Source of the DNA: Gadus chalcogrammus
Lineage: Eukaryota > Chordata > Actinopteri > Gadiformes > Gadidae
Assembly (NCBI RefSeq): GCF_026213295.1
Contig: NC_079420.1
Location: 3,292,691-3,356,690 of the forward strand
DNA: 64,000 nt
Direction: 5' to 3'
Part shown: one piece after another, positions 39,801 to 52,080 of the stretch
Layout of the letters: every line of letters begins with the position of its first letter
How positions within the stretch are numbered: position 1 is the first letter of the stretch
Notes under the pieces: generated by a model
What the model saw: the letters and a program-made list of their open reading frames with translations, nothing else
Database searches by the model: none
Told to the model about the DNA's origin: nothing
Made by a program: the position numbers and the translations under genes

Positions 39801-40916
39801 CTTATTACAATGTTGTTTTCTTATGCTCACGTCATTTATGATGTGGTGTACTATTTCCACTTCTGACAAGGAATGAGGTTCACACGGGAAAGACTAACCC
39901 TAACCTTATCCAAAGCGACTTAGAGCGGTTCATACACACATACACACACAGACGGCAGGGTCAACCATGAAAGGCGACAGTCGGCTCGTCGGGAGCAGTT
40001 AGTGTTAGCGGTCTTGCTCAGGGACACCTCAACACTAGGAGGAGTCGGGAACTAACTAGTAAATGCCGGTTACAAGTCAACCGCCTCAGCCTCCTGAGCT
40101 AAGCCGACCCCACGTCATGAAAAAGCATTGTTAAATAAGAATATCAAAAGAACTAATCAATAAAATAAAAAAAACACGCACACAAAATACTAGCTGATGC
40201 AACAGGAGTAGTAGAAATTCAGTGTAAACATAATTGACAGTAGAGGAAAGCATAATTGTGACAACATTATTAACATGATATGCATAATATATTTTTGAAA
40301 ACATCCCGTACCTGGATTTGCTGCGAGAGATGATCGGAGGAGGCGAACAGCACCTGGTTCACCCCAGAGCCCTCGTTACCCGAGAAGATGACCCTGTTGG
40401 GGGAGCCCTCTTGCTTGGCCAGGATCACCTTACCACCCGATGAGTAGTCTGCATTGGCTAGAATATACTGCTGCTTCCCAGGGGAGGACTGCTCCAGTGC
40501 TGTGACGATCTGGATCTTCTGGCCAGTCTGCTGATCAGTCACTATCTACACGAGCATAAAGAACGAGCAGGTAGACGCTGTTATCAAAACTGATATCGTC
40601 TTTGAAGTATGCATATGCATTGTTGTTGTTTTTTTACTCGTATCCTATTAAAAACTGTACTGTTCCTCACCAAAGCTACGAAGGCCAACCATAATACAAG
40701 ACAATACATCTAATCTAATTATGATAAAAAATAATCTGCTATACCCCCCCCCCCAGCCTAAATAAATGTTAGGCTTTTAGTTCCATTATTATTATTTTTT
40801 TTAACATATTGCCATCCGGCGATACAAAGGAAATATGACCACACCTGGATTCGGTGTCCCAATGGCATTCCACTGTCTGCTGAAACTAGTTGAATCCTTT
40901 GGGTCTGCCCATCCAT
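33875..40916 (-). CDS. nr2c1: NR2C1: orphan nuclear receptor TR2 (13 coding exons)
   Basis: Coding exons, 5' to 3' on the minus strand: 40916-40845, 40545-40312, 39721-39643, 39552-39373, 38003-37853, 37154-37058, 36547-36363, 35549-35396, 35207-35086, 34878-34736, 34603-34466, 34373-34268, 34046-33875. Phases close and the product is 610 aa (human NR2C1 is about 600). The N-terminus has [19 protein letters not shown], a TR2/TR4 hallmark. The two-zinc-finger DNA-binding domain starts near residue 120 ([15 protein letters not shown]-box [10 protein letters not shown]). The ligand-binding domain fills the last 270 residues and ends [18 protein letters not shown]. Testicular receptors bind direct repeats of AGGTCA, often DR1, and act as repressors or activators in the nucleus. 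TR2 is preferred over TR4 because of [42 protein letters not shown] and [15 protein letters not shown], and because FGD6 and TMCC3 are neighbours. Confidence 0.92.
34921..35045. repeat. Compound palindrome in NR2C1 intron
   Basis: A 37-nt arm (34,921-34,957) and its inverse (34,973-35,009) differ at one position and enclose a 15-nt loop. The right arm itself contains a second perfect hairpin, TGCACAAAAC-AAT-GTTTTGTGCA. The loop sequence AATAGCGGTCTTGTGTGTGG is then repeated directly up to 35,045. It lies between two ligand-binding-domain exons, 42 bp from the nearer one. Confidence 0.85.
35600..35775 (+). mobile_element. LINE 3' tail remnant ending in (ATT)n
   Basis: The order CTCTGGAACAATCTCCC, AAAACTCACATTTATTT, GTGCTACACAAG and a terminal ATTATTATTATT resembles the 3' ends of common fish non-LTR elements. 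Only the tail is present. The clade is not assigned. Confidence 0.5.
37437..37724. mobile_element. TTAA-flanked inverted-repeat element (MITE) in NR2C1 intron 5
   Basis: Two arms of about 130 bp are inverted copies of each other. Both contain CACCAGGTG, GCAAGCC/ACAAGCC, and then GTGACATCACAAGTGGGCGT continuing GTCCACCT. The outer ends are GGGTCCCAAATTATACCACC and AGGTTCTATATTATATCACC. TTAA lies immediately outside both ends (37,433-37,436 and 37,725-37,728). TTAA points to a piggyBac-like mechanism (inference). No coding capacity is seen. Confidence 0.75.
38029..38530. mobile_element. Inverted-repeat element with 8-bp flanking repeat (hAT-like MITE)
   Basis: The ends read GGCCACGTTTATACA and, inverted, AGGCCCCGTTTACACGAA. 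They are flanked by CAGACTTA (38,021-38,028) and CAAACTTA (38,531-38,538), seven of eight identical. An 8-bp target duplication is typical of hAT elements. The interior is rich in CGTTTTC motifs. It begins 26 bp beyond the acceptor side of an NR2C1 exon (38,003). Confidence 0.65.
38914..38952. repeat. Perfect 39-nt hairpin
   Basis: The arm TACTTGACAGTACTACACT is followed by a single T and its exact inverse. It lies in a stretch rich in TACTAC and may belong to a decayed inverted-repeat element reaching to about 39,116. Confidence 0.9.
39373..39721 (-). CDS. nr2c1: NR2C1 DNA-binding domain exons (two exons)
   Basis: Exon 39721-39643 ends inside the first zinc finger ([11 protein letters not shown]). 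Exon 39552-39373 starts [19 protein letters not shown] and encodes the rest of finger 1 and all of finger 2 ([20 protein letters not shown]), then the [13 protein letters not shown] extension. All eight zinc-ligand cysteines are present. The short 90-bp intron between them splits the finger at the position shared by many nuclear receptors. Confidence 0.95.
39893..40115. mobile_element. Dispersed fish repeat with TTATCCAAAGCGACTTA motif, copy 1
   Basis: It contains CTTATCCAAAGCGACTTAGA, GCGGTTCATACACACA and later GGTCTTGCTCAGGGACACCT. This combination recurs in part at 56,030-56,200 and 60,860-60,920. It is a widespread fish interspersed repeat. The class was not determined. Confidence 0.55.
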
Positions 40917-41859
40917 TCTGATGTCGTCCTTTGCACTGCTTTCACATTAAAGCCCCATGAGGCGTTAGAATCTGTAAAGTAAACATACGGTTTTCTCATA
41001 TGAAACCATGACTGCTGATTAAGGCGGGTGTGTTAACTATAATACGAAACGCTGAAAAACGCTGCAATTATTATGAGACAAGATTAGAGCCAACGTCTAT
41101 GTGCATAATAACGTATGAGTTAGTCGGTCGTTATACTATCCACAAGTAAAATCGCAAATCAGGGCGTTTTATTGACACTACATTTTTTGTATACGGAGCA
41201 GCGGTGTTATTTACATCTAACGTTACAGTATTTTGCCTGTTGACAACGTTATGTGTGCGGCGGCCTGTGCTACTCCTAGCCAGTGTTAGCTTGTATGCGC
41301 AATATGGAGGGCTTGGTTGAAACAAAATGCAGGGAGTGTGTTTAAAGGAAAAACCGGTGGGAACGGTCTGGTTCTCAACACAACATACACATGCCGTGGA
41401 CGGCCGGGTATTTAAAATCGATACGGAAGATAAAGGCATTTCTTTTCCTGTGGGTGAAAGGTCAACATTGAAGGGTTAAAGCGTGCTAGGGTTCAGGGCC
41501 CGCGCGGAGCTGCAGTCTACTGGCGGTACCGGAGGGCGAACAACCGGACGGGTTCTGCTGAGCCGGGTGTTGTGTAGTTTAATCCAACGATTATGTCGGG
41601 TCGGCTGCTAACCGCACCCGTTCTGGTGTTAAAGTTAAAGTAGACGGACCAGCCGATGGAGTAGTTTGGGTGTGAGGCGGTTTGATGCTAGGAGTTTAGC
41701 ATCACAACAACATCGACTCGGCTACGCTAAGTAGCTTGGGTTTCCGTGCAGCCTCAAATGGTCAGAACTCCGGTCTTATTCTGAACACAATGACTATTTA
41801 CGGACACGAACGCCGTTCATATGGACATAAACACTCGTATGAAGTTGACGTTGCGTTAC

Positions 41860-42125
41860 CTTTTCGTGAAGTTTAACTTTGGTCATAAGATGGGTCTCCG
41901 GAAAGGCTAAGGAGCTAGGCGAGCTACTGCTGTGTGCTAGCTAGGTTAGCTAATGGCTGCCTCCGTGCAGACTGCTCAACATCCTACTGGTGTCTCACTC
42001 CGGGTTCGTCAGTGTCGAGATCCGTTGCTTCAGTAATTACAAGGTACTTACTCGTTGGAAAGTTTTGTATATCATGTAATACTTCCAGTAAATTAATAAT
42101 TTGAACAGTTTGTTGCAGTCGCTGG
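41860..42125 (-). other. nr2c1: Probable NR2C1 5' non-coding exon
   Basis: On the minus strand a good donor (CGAAAAG/GTAACG) at 41,860 closes a GC-rich stretch that continues up to the promoter region near 42,170. The ATG-bearing exon at 40,916 has its own upstream acceptor near 40,930. The upper limit is a guess because no transcription start can be read. Confidence 0.5.
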
Positions 42126-42167
42126 GAGGGTCAGAGTTCGTGACCTTTTTTCCATCGTATAAACATT

Positions 42168-42179
42168 TGCGCATGCGCA
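42168..42179 (-). promoter_or_regulatory. NRF1-type palindrome TGCGCATGCGCA at the NR2C1 promoter
   Basis: TGCGCATGCGCA is a perfect match to the consensus for nuclear respiratory factor 1, which typically sits within about 100 bp of start sites of widely expressed genes. It lies just upstream of the probable 5' UTR exon of NR2C1 and about 115 bp from a likely FGD6 poly(A) signal. The match is seen; function is inferred. Confidence 0.6.
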
Positions 42180-42293
42180 AAGTGGCCGGTCCATGGACAA
42201 TATCCCATTCTATTTGTTTTCATGAATGTGTTTATCATACGGCTTAGATAACATAATTAAACGGTTATTTGCGCCACAGCATTTGACATAATA

Positions 42294-42299
42294 TTTATT
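42294..42299 (-). terminator. Candidate FGD6 poly(A) signal (AATAAA on the minus strand)
   Basis: TTTATT on the plus strand reads AATAAA on the minus strand, 442 bp downstream of the FGD6 stop codon. It would give a 3' UTR of about 0.46 kb. Other weaker signals exist, so this is a candidate only. Confidence 0.4.
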
Positions 42300-42740
42300 C
42301 CAGAAAAATATGTCATAAAAATCCTGCAGATCTGATTTTAAAAATTCCAATACATTTAAATAGTTACAAAAGGTAAAATAGTGCTGAAGTCTAATGTCAA
42401 TACAATCGAATATGCAAATTAATTACATAATTGAATTCTAATTAACAACCTAATCCATAAACAAATAGTCTCCTAGAGATTTCAACAGTATCAGTATCAC
42501 AAAAAGTTTCAGGTAAATATTAGGGATTGTGTAAACCAGGTGCGTGTAAAGATATTTTCAACCAATATCAACCAGATGTGATTAAAACATTACAAAATCA
42601 TGAAGCATTTGAAAAAAAAATATATATATACATGTGCCATTTCCTACAGGTCGCTAAAATTTATCTGAATCGTTTCAAAATCTATTCACAATCAAAATCT
42701 ATATACAGGTAGCTAAAATCTATACGAATAGTTCCAAAAT

Positions 42741-43307
42741 CTATTCAAGCACCATGGCCTCCTTGAATGAGTCAATCCATCTGCAAGAAGAGAAGGAATA
42801 TGGATTTTTTATCAGGCAGTTAAAATAAATACAGACCACCATAAACCATTACAAATCCATAACAACATTACCTCTGGGCTGCTGGGATGTCATCTGCCTT
42901 GAAGATGTAGAAGATGGTGTTTTTGTGGTAGAGCTTGAATTGCAGCTTCTCTGTCGAGTCTTCCTTCAACACGAACCCCAGCAAGGGCTGGCTCTCCAAT
43001 GCAGCCACATTCTTTGGTAGGAAACAGTTTGTGATGTGAAAGATGACCCATCGTCATTAAATGAATCACATCTTTTTGTGTGTTTTTTTTTCCAGAATCA
43101 GAACAATGGCATGCATGCACAGACCCCATTCTTTGTCAATAAAAAAAAGGACACGCATCTGGGTACAAGAGGGCTTACCTCGCTTGCAGCATATGTGTAC
43201 AGTACTTTGTCTTTGATGACAAACCACAGCCTCCGGCCTTGCTTCTTGTTGCCCTTTGACCTTTGCAAATAACCACTCATGGAGGAGTTGTCTGTGTTGG
43301 CGGAGAC
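42741..43307 (-). CDS. fgd6: FGD6 C-terminal PH domain exons and stop
   Basis: Three exons encode SMSGYLQRSKGNKKQGRRLW, FVIKDKVLYTYAASE, ALESQPLLGFVLKEDS, YHKNTIFYIFKADDI and finally WIDSFKEAMVLE before a TAG stop. The fold order (SGYL start, Trp near the C-terminal helix in RWIDSF) is that of a PH domain. Confidence 0.93.
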
Positions 43308-46300
43308 CTTTCAACCAAGGATGACATATGGTTGAGACATACGCATACATACATGGATGCGCTACGTTCATGGTGGTCATTTGAATGATGGCGATGGTCA
43401 CCTCTTTGAGGGCAGCTGGTATCCTCTTGTGTTTTCTGGAGAAGGTAAAGGCAGACTTGCTATCTGGGGACGGAGTGGTCGATAGAGCCTTCTCACCTGG
43501 TGATGGGAAAAGGGCGACTATCATGTATTTATGCATTTCGTTTAGAGACAAGTTCTAGGTATTGTGTATTTACAACAGCCCTGTACATATCTTTAATTTA
43601 ACTGTACACGTTGTTATAAGGACGCATGTATTGGGAATTTAATTCAGCGTAAAGAAAAATTGCTTTACTGAGATCCCTATCTAAAGGCAACATGTATAAC
43701 AAATAGCGGTGGTGTAAACCGTTTCATCACAGCCTTAATTAAATGGATGCGATTGATGATCAACTTGAGTACAACTTACTGCTCCGCTGCTGAAGAACGA
43801 CGAAGCACTGATTGCAAACACGTGCCAGCTGGTTCTTGAGATACTTGAGACAGTGCTTGTTTGAAGAACACGCTTGGCACACCACCTGGTGAGATCATTC
43901 ATCTTAGGTGAGCGTTAGATTAATGTGTGCATTAACGTTTTGTAACAGCTGTTTGTTCGTTTGGGGGCCAAGCATTCATTTATTTCAGGAATGGTTCAGC
44001 ATGTATGTGATTCAGTCTAGGGGATTTGTATATGTTGTGTTTATCTTAAATCATCCTCAACCTCTCTTTAGTATATTAATAGTAAAAAAATGCCTTACAT
44101 TTTATAAAATGTGTAGCAAAGCATGAGTCCAATTCCCACAAATTTTTTGACAAATTCTCAACCTTTTCGTAGCTTCTCACCTTTCCACAAGCGCGACAAT
44201 GGTGTCTCCTCCACGTCAGGGTGAACTCACACGTGCAGATCATGCACATTGTGGCCCGTGGATCCGGGATCCATATGGGCGCTTTTGACCCTAAAGAAGC
44301 ACCACTGACCCTCTCATTTTCCTCTGTCTGAATGAGAGAAAACAAGTATTTTTTATCCCCCTTGTCCCTGCACAGGACAATTGTGTGGTTGATGATCTTA
44401 AAGTGCCAATCTTAAAGATTTTCAAAGTAAATAAATGTCTTAAGTACCTATCACCGCATGAGGTAACACAATGATGAGTCAGCCTATGGCCCACTTGTAT
44501 TTTCAGTATTATGAATGTAAAAACTAGGTTGCTTTGGCGACTACCGTTTATATCTCTGGTAAAAATAGACCACTTATCACTAAAGGTGTCGAAACTCAAA
44601 CCTTGCGATTGCCCCGTTAACGACAGAAATAACAGATAAGTGGGATTGTGTGTACCAGCAGTCGTCGGAAACTTGCCTCCTCTGTGCTCTTGCTCGAGAT
44701 GAAGCTTATTTTCTTCTTGGTGTGGTCGTTGATCGCCATGGAGATGGTCTGCAACCAATCGTCTCGTTCCGCGGCAGAACTATGTAGAAGAACATAATGT
44801 GATGAGGGCAACCAAGCATGTGTTTAGAGCATGTATGCCCATCAGAGGGAGAGTGCGCTGGCGTAGAGACAGCTGGCTCGTACCTGGCTGACAGGATAAA
44901 GGACCGCTCCACACTCTCGATGTTCAGCTCGTTCTGGTGGGCCTCATGCATCGGTTTGCTAACCTGCAATTAAAAGCACCAGCTGTGTGAGTATCCCTAT
45001 TGTGCCCAAGATAGATATGGGAACGTACCAGGATTCATAGGAATAGTGCGGTGCAGTAAAGGGCTCACCTTCATACCGGCTAAGGACAACATGTTGTTGA
45101 GTTTGAACTGGCCGGACTGAACCGGAGTTGTGTAAAGCAATGTGTCATTGAACTACGGAAAGGAAGCAGAGGAGCTCAGAATAGACTTCACTTATTTAAG
45201 TTCAGCGGAAAAACAAGAAAAGGCAAATATGAGGAAATTAAAAATAGACGTAGTTAAAAATAAAAAAGAACAACATTTACCAGAAAGAACATTCTGGGCT
45301 GCATAATCTTTCTGGACAGCTTCTTCAAAAAGCCCTCTTTCAAAAACACCTAAAATACGAAAATGGAGAAGTTCAACCCAATATCACAATGTTACTGTTA
45401 CAAGAATGACCCATGAAAAAGCCACCACGAGGCCATTGAGAATGTTTTTTTGACTCCAAGCCAAAAGGTTATGGGTTTGAAGTAAATAACTCCTGCCTAC
45501 ATTCTCATTTATGGAATCTATCTAAAAAATATTCACACTAAACCACTTCAAGCCTCATGGCTAAATGCTCATAAATAGTAGAGTACGCACCCGGCCAGGC
45601 TGAACGATCTCATGGTGGCCGTTCAGAATGCACTGAACTTGGATCAGCTTTTGGAAGTTATCCTGGTGGGAAAAACAAAGTGCATATCAGCAAACCGGCC
45701 CAGAACCACTGCACAGACACATATTATAATGAGTGGTGCGGTAAGCTATATATTTGATCATGGCTCACCCCTTGCTTCATGAAATCGTTAGCATGGTTAG
45801 CCACTTCCTTCACTATGACGAGGGCGGCTGTGTGGATACAATGAAGGTTTTACTTCGCACATGACCAATGCTATGGAGCTTATTGAACTCTATATGGACC
45901 TTACGTATGTATATTCAAGAGCAATCGGCCCCTTTACCTTGTGTGTCTTTGTAATCTGCTGAGGCAGGGGGAAGGTGTTTAAGATAATCTGAAACATACA
46001 ATGACGAGTGTCAGAAGGGTCATAGCGCCGAGGGAACATGCGTAACAGTTCCAACACGGGGGGTCACAATGGGACTGTATTGTGTGCGAAATTCCGTGAA
46101 TGCAGTCGGAAATCCCAAATCCTGACCACGCGGTCTGCAGGTGCTTACATAAGCGGTCATTCAAACAGTCCCAGGAGGAAGAAACATTCTTCACATTTTT
46201 ACAATAATATCAGCCCCAATCCATTAGAATCCATAACATTTTCATCGTGGTACGGCTTAAGCTTGCTAGATCGCCAAGTCTTTGAACTGCACTTCATAAA

Positions 46301-46619
46301 TCCTGTATTATGAGTGTTGAGGAACAAGATTGAGTTTGCAACATTAACCACTAGATGGCAATGTCACTCATTTATAAATTAAATATTAAAATGCACAAAA
46401 ACCTTAGCTACTGAATCCTATCATAAGATATTGTTGTACCTTTATACAATCTGTAATTTGTACCTTCTACCAGAAATACAATAACACATGTGTTAGGAAG
46501 ACAAAATGGGTCGTCACAGGCACCTGTGAGTAGGAGTTGATACTGGGGTATCCTCTGCACGGGTTTCAATAGGTAATGCCTCAGGGCCAGGTTTGCGCAG
46601 CGGGGACTGGCCTAGAGTG

Positions 46620-46658
<39 letters not shown>

Positions 46659-49600
46659 TCAAATCACCAGAGGTAGCTAGCTACCTAGCAACACACAAGC
46701 CCAGCGGAAACCAAGACAACACAGAGTTAGTGGTAAGGTACAAGAAAGGAAAGGGGCCAAGCCTACCTCGAATGCTCTCACCACGGCCCCGAACGCAGAG
46801 TTCCTCTTACTCTGCTCTTCCAGTAGAGCCACATTCTTGTCAAACTCCCGGATGTATGTGGAGTACATCTTCAGATAGGGCCCTTTCTTTACAAAGATGT
46901 CTGCCAGCTGGGAATTCTCGTCCCTGCAAAGAGACAAGTTAAAGATTGTGATTTGTATTAACATTTGCATGTTGTTTATAATCCTTTAGCATCGGCATAA
47001 ATAAAAGTCTGAATACATATTCCTTGAAAACCAATAACGTGAATTGCGGAAATTTCAGAATTGATAAAGTTATCGTGATGGCAACGAACATGCACGATTC
47101 GCATGATGTTCTCAATGATGTACCAGTTGTGGACCCTCTGCTCCAGCTCTCGTAGAAGGTCCTGGTTCAGCTCGTAGAGCTGGGGGAGGTTGTACAGGAT
47201 CTGATTCAGGAAGCGCTCCTCGATCACAGGCTTCCCAGCCTGATTCGAGGCCTTGGAGACGGCCTCACGGAAGTCCTTGAAGAAACAAGACACACAGAGA
47301 CCACATACACGGCCAGGTGAGCAGGAAAGCCTCCAGGAGTCCTGCTTACCTTTATCCAAGAAAACGTTTGAACAGCAAAGAGGATGACACTTGAATCCGT
47401 GAATACACGTCCAAAAGATAGATTGACAGAGTCAAAATAAATGGGCTTTGTTATTTAGAGCCATGTGTAAATTCCCTGAACTACTCAACCGTAGCTTGTC
47501 TCACACGAAAATCGAATTCAAGAAGCAACAAAATGACTTCCGAATGGCTTAATGTAACAGCATAAACCACGGCCTGTCGTTGTGTTCTGACGCGTCAGCA
47601 CTTTCATTCATGACTATTATCTCAAGGATATCAGAAACCAGAAACATGTGAGGGGCAGCAACAGGGGGGGGGGGGGGGGCCTCTTTTCCGATGACGGGGA
47701 GTTTTTCTGTGGTTTACAGGGACGCAGATCTGAGAAACTGCTTACAGAAGCCGGAATAGTGGAAATGTCTGGAGGGTTAAACGTATTGCCTACCACTACA
47801 AGGCTGTTGGTTCAGATGTACTAATCTACAAATCTGAGTTCAGATGTACTAATCTAAATAAAAATCAATAACGCGCGGAAATGTAGTCTCGCTGATTTCT
47901 CCCTACTCTTTTCAGTCGGCCAGTGCTATATATATATGATATATATACATTAAATACATATATTTACTATCGTCAATTCGTCGTATCCCTAGAAGGTTAA
48001 GGGCTTACATGTAAGGGGAACCAATGTATATAACCATCCTAGAACCAACAGCAATAACTAAATGTATTGTTTGAAAACGTTCAAACTTTAAATCGTCATG
48101 CGGGTGTGTTACAGTCTTTACCCTACCCCCTATTATATAGGTCAGTATATAAAATGAAATATAATATGACACATGTCATGTAACATTATTTAAATGTCAC
48201 CTGCATGTCAAGAGGGCTGATAAAAAACGATCGTGATGATCTTGCTCTTTGGAAGTAGCTGTGAATTTGCATTATCAGCTGGTTCGACACCTACAACATC
48301 CGAGAGAGTACCGTGACTTTATGTCCTAATTCCTCCTAACCTTATAAATAACTCATCATTCCCACGCACTTTGAGGACCATCATCGCTGTCTGTTGACTC
48401 ATCCTTCCCCATGTGACTCAGGATGTTAAAGATCCTCATAGAATGTCAGGAGTAGACTCCTCACTCACAGCAATGTCTCTTCCTGTCTACTCGATGGGAT
48501 TTAATCTCATCTTTTGTAGACATTTACATCAACTTTTGACTTTTCTTTTGATCGGGCGATTTATAATAAGCTTGATAAACAATCAAATTCCTGAGAATGT
48601 TACGGTTGAAAGATGCACAAATAGACGGAGCACGGATTGTTTGTTGGGCTCTGGGTGAGATAAGGTCAGATTCTCACACCGCCACCAGACGACGAAATCG
48701 GCCGGACTCATGTTACTGTTCCGGTTATACAACCAGAGAGTCTGGTGAGAGAACCACAAGGACTGTGAGTGGGGCTACGGGGAGACAGTGTGGAGCAAGG
48801 GTGTGGGCCCAGGTCCCCTGGAGCACCATAACCACACACATATGGAGGACCTCCAGCCATAAAGCCCTGCTCCGCATGAGATAAAGAAACACAGTGCTTC
48901 GGAACTCTGGTCAGTCAGCATGTCTGCACTTCTAATGTCCTCGAAGTGATTTCACAGATCTCCTGCTTTTTGTGAAAACATTGTTCTTGGATATAAATCC
49001 TATAAACAAGGGGCTTTGAAATGAATGATACTTACAATATGGAGAAGCTTAATGACATCCACAAACCTGTGAAAAGGAAAGATCAAGGTTATAAAGTAAA
49101 ATAATTATGTAAATAAGGGAAATGAGGCAAATCATGTCCACCACAGAGCTCTTACACATTCTCCGAGCTCTTGATCTCCATAGCAATGTGATGGATCTTG
49201 CTCTTCTTCCGCCTGCATTCATTCTGACATGGGTAAAAAGACCAGTTTCCTTAGAGCCTGTTACAATACATTTTGGAACATGGTTGGGTAGAAGTGGACT
49301 CAAATGTATACCCTAGGGGTTGGGACACTGTAATGGTCCGTAGATCAAAACCCAACCGAAAGAGATCAGGTTTGACACCCATGGCCTGCAGCCTTTAAAC
49401 ATTCCAGAGCAAGGATTCTAACCTCCATGCCTGCATCTTAATGACTTGTATCTGAATTAAAATGCATCTCCCTAAATAACAATCTAGAAAACAGCTTTAA
49501 CTCGTTATAAACAAGCAAAAGGTGTCAGGGAGCCTAGCCTGGACCAAGACAAGCTTTGAGGGATCCGCTATGAGGGATCAATCGACCACAAGGGTTGGAC

Positions 49601-51234
49601 TGAATATCGATCAACTCTCTCACCTCCGTTTCGGCGGACGGCGCCGGCACGTCTTTACCAGAGGAGGAGCTCCCCTCGTCCTCCTCCTCGTCCGAGCTCT
49701 GAGCCATAATGATGTCATCGTCGTCCGAGGAGCCGTCTCCCTCCTGAGCCGCCTCGAGCTCAAAGGAGCTTCTGGTCCGAAAGAAAAACATCACGTAGAA
49801 ACCACAGACGCGTTAAGTTAACGATCAGGAAGCAACGCAGTAGGTGGGGGGGTTCAGTCGAACACTAAGACAACGTTGTTTTTATTTTTTTGAAAAGTTA
49901 AACGTTTAAATGTATGTGACGGTACAGCTAACTATTCAAAAAGGGACAAAAAATAATTCAATTTGGAAGATAAAAAAAATCATGGGCCACTATCACAGAA
50001 ACGAAAAAGGAAAATGTCAGGCCGATTTTTTTCACATTTCCTGTTCAGAGACAAGAAATGACATAAGATCAGAGAGGAAACGCCTACGGGATGGGATGCA
50101 GTCATCGTTACTGTCACGGAGCACACGGAACCTCCTCCAAAGCTCACAGGTCAACACAGTAGTCAAGCCAAAGGATGGATACGCCTTGACTAGGACTTAT
50201 AGAACAGTGTACAGTGGAAGACAAACAGACTCACTATAAAATACGTGAAAAGAGCCCAAAAGAGATTCAGGCCCAGGGCCCAACAGCAGACCCATTAAGC
50301 TGGTCTGTCTACAGCCGTTGGGTGGCCACAGCGTCTTGTTCAGCTAACACGGCTTACTCTGGGGGCTCGCTGTGTCCCTGTATGTCGCTAAGTGCATGTG
50401 AATGTTGTGAACATGTGATTTCTGTAGCGTGAAGGACAGAGAAAACAAGATATTAAGTCGCCACAATCTGTACTATTATGCAAACTATTATTGTGCGATC
50501 AGAATTTTTGCATGCACACATTTTTGAAGCAAGCTTCTGAACAGCCCTCACCAACCATCTGTGGTCGGATTTTGGTCCGTCTGTTCAAAGTTAAATCATT
50601 ATTGTTGAAAGGTTTGTTTTTGTTTCTGTTGCTCAGTGAGCACATTGTTTTACTGTAGGTCGAGAATGTCTTCTAATGGTATTCTCTTAGCAATCAGGTA
50701 AATTAATCTGCCCTGTTGGCTTGTCATGCATCATGTCTGACAGCATACAGGAGACAGGACTTGCATTGCTTACATACAGCAAAGGGTTGCCCCAGGGCCG
50801 GTGTTTGCATTGTTTCCATGAACACCGAATACCCCATTGTACACACTCACAGGTGTGTTGGTAGTGACTAATCCCTCATGATTGCTTATACCATCCAGGC
50901 GACATGATTATAAAAAAGGTGTGGCAGCCAGACATTGTACCAGTGTCAATCCTCGTCAGACATTGAAAACATACCTGACATTTCTACTTCATCAGTTCGC
51001 TTCCCCCTTTCGGAGAAATGCCCAAAACTCAGTGGGAACACGTTAATCTCTAACGGCCTCCATGCAAAAACCGGTTTGCGCATGCCATGTTTTCAGCATG
51101 GTGGACCCATTCCGCGTCGTACCCCTGACCCTGACAGTGTTTGATGCCATGCTCTACCAGGTCCAGCTTAGCGTGCGAAGCACACACCGATGGGTGAAAG
51201 GCAGAGAGGGAGAGAGACACAGAGATAGAGGCAC

Positions 51235-51269
<35 letters not shown>

Positions 51270-51308
51270 TGTAGACAGATAGGGAGAGAGACACAGAGAT
51301 AGAGGCAC

Positions 51309-51345
<37 letters not shown>

Positions 51346-51516
51346 TGTAGACAGATAGGGAGAGAGACACAGAGATATAGACACAGAGAGAGAGAGAGAG
51401 AGAGAGAGATGTAGACAGGTAGGGAGAGAGACACAGAGATAGAGGCACAGAGAGAGAGAGAGAAAGAGAGAGAGAGATGTAGACAGAGAGGGAGAGAGAC
51501 ACAGAGATAGAGGCAC

Positions 51517-51553
<37 letters not shown>

Positions 51554-51636
51554 TGTAGACAGATAGGGAGAGAGACACAGAGATATAGACACAGAGAGAG
51601 GTAGAGACAGCGAGAGAGACACAGAGAGAGGTAGAG

Positions 51637-51683
<47 letters not shown>

Positions 51684-51688
51684 TGTAG

Positions 51689-51766
<78 letters not shown>

Positions 51767-51780
51767 AGAGAGAGGTAGAG

Positions 51781-51833
<53 letters not shown>

Positions 51834-51844
51834 TGTAGACAGAT

Positions 51845-51887
<43 letters not shown>

Positions 51888-51984
51888 TAGACAGATAGGG
51901 AGAGAGACACAGAGATATAGACACAGAGAGAGGTAGAGACAGAGACAGAGAGAGAGAGAGAGAGAGAGAAAGATGTAGACAGAT

Positions 51985-52080
<96 letters not shown>

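Noticed and set aside
33875..40916. Assignment of this gene as NR2C2 (TR4)
   Set aside because: N-terminal and hinge blocks (VTALEQ...[28 protein letters not shown]) fit NR2C1, and the neighbours TMCC3 and FGD6 agree.
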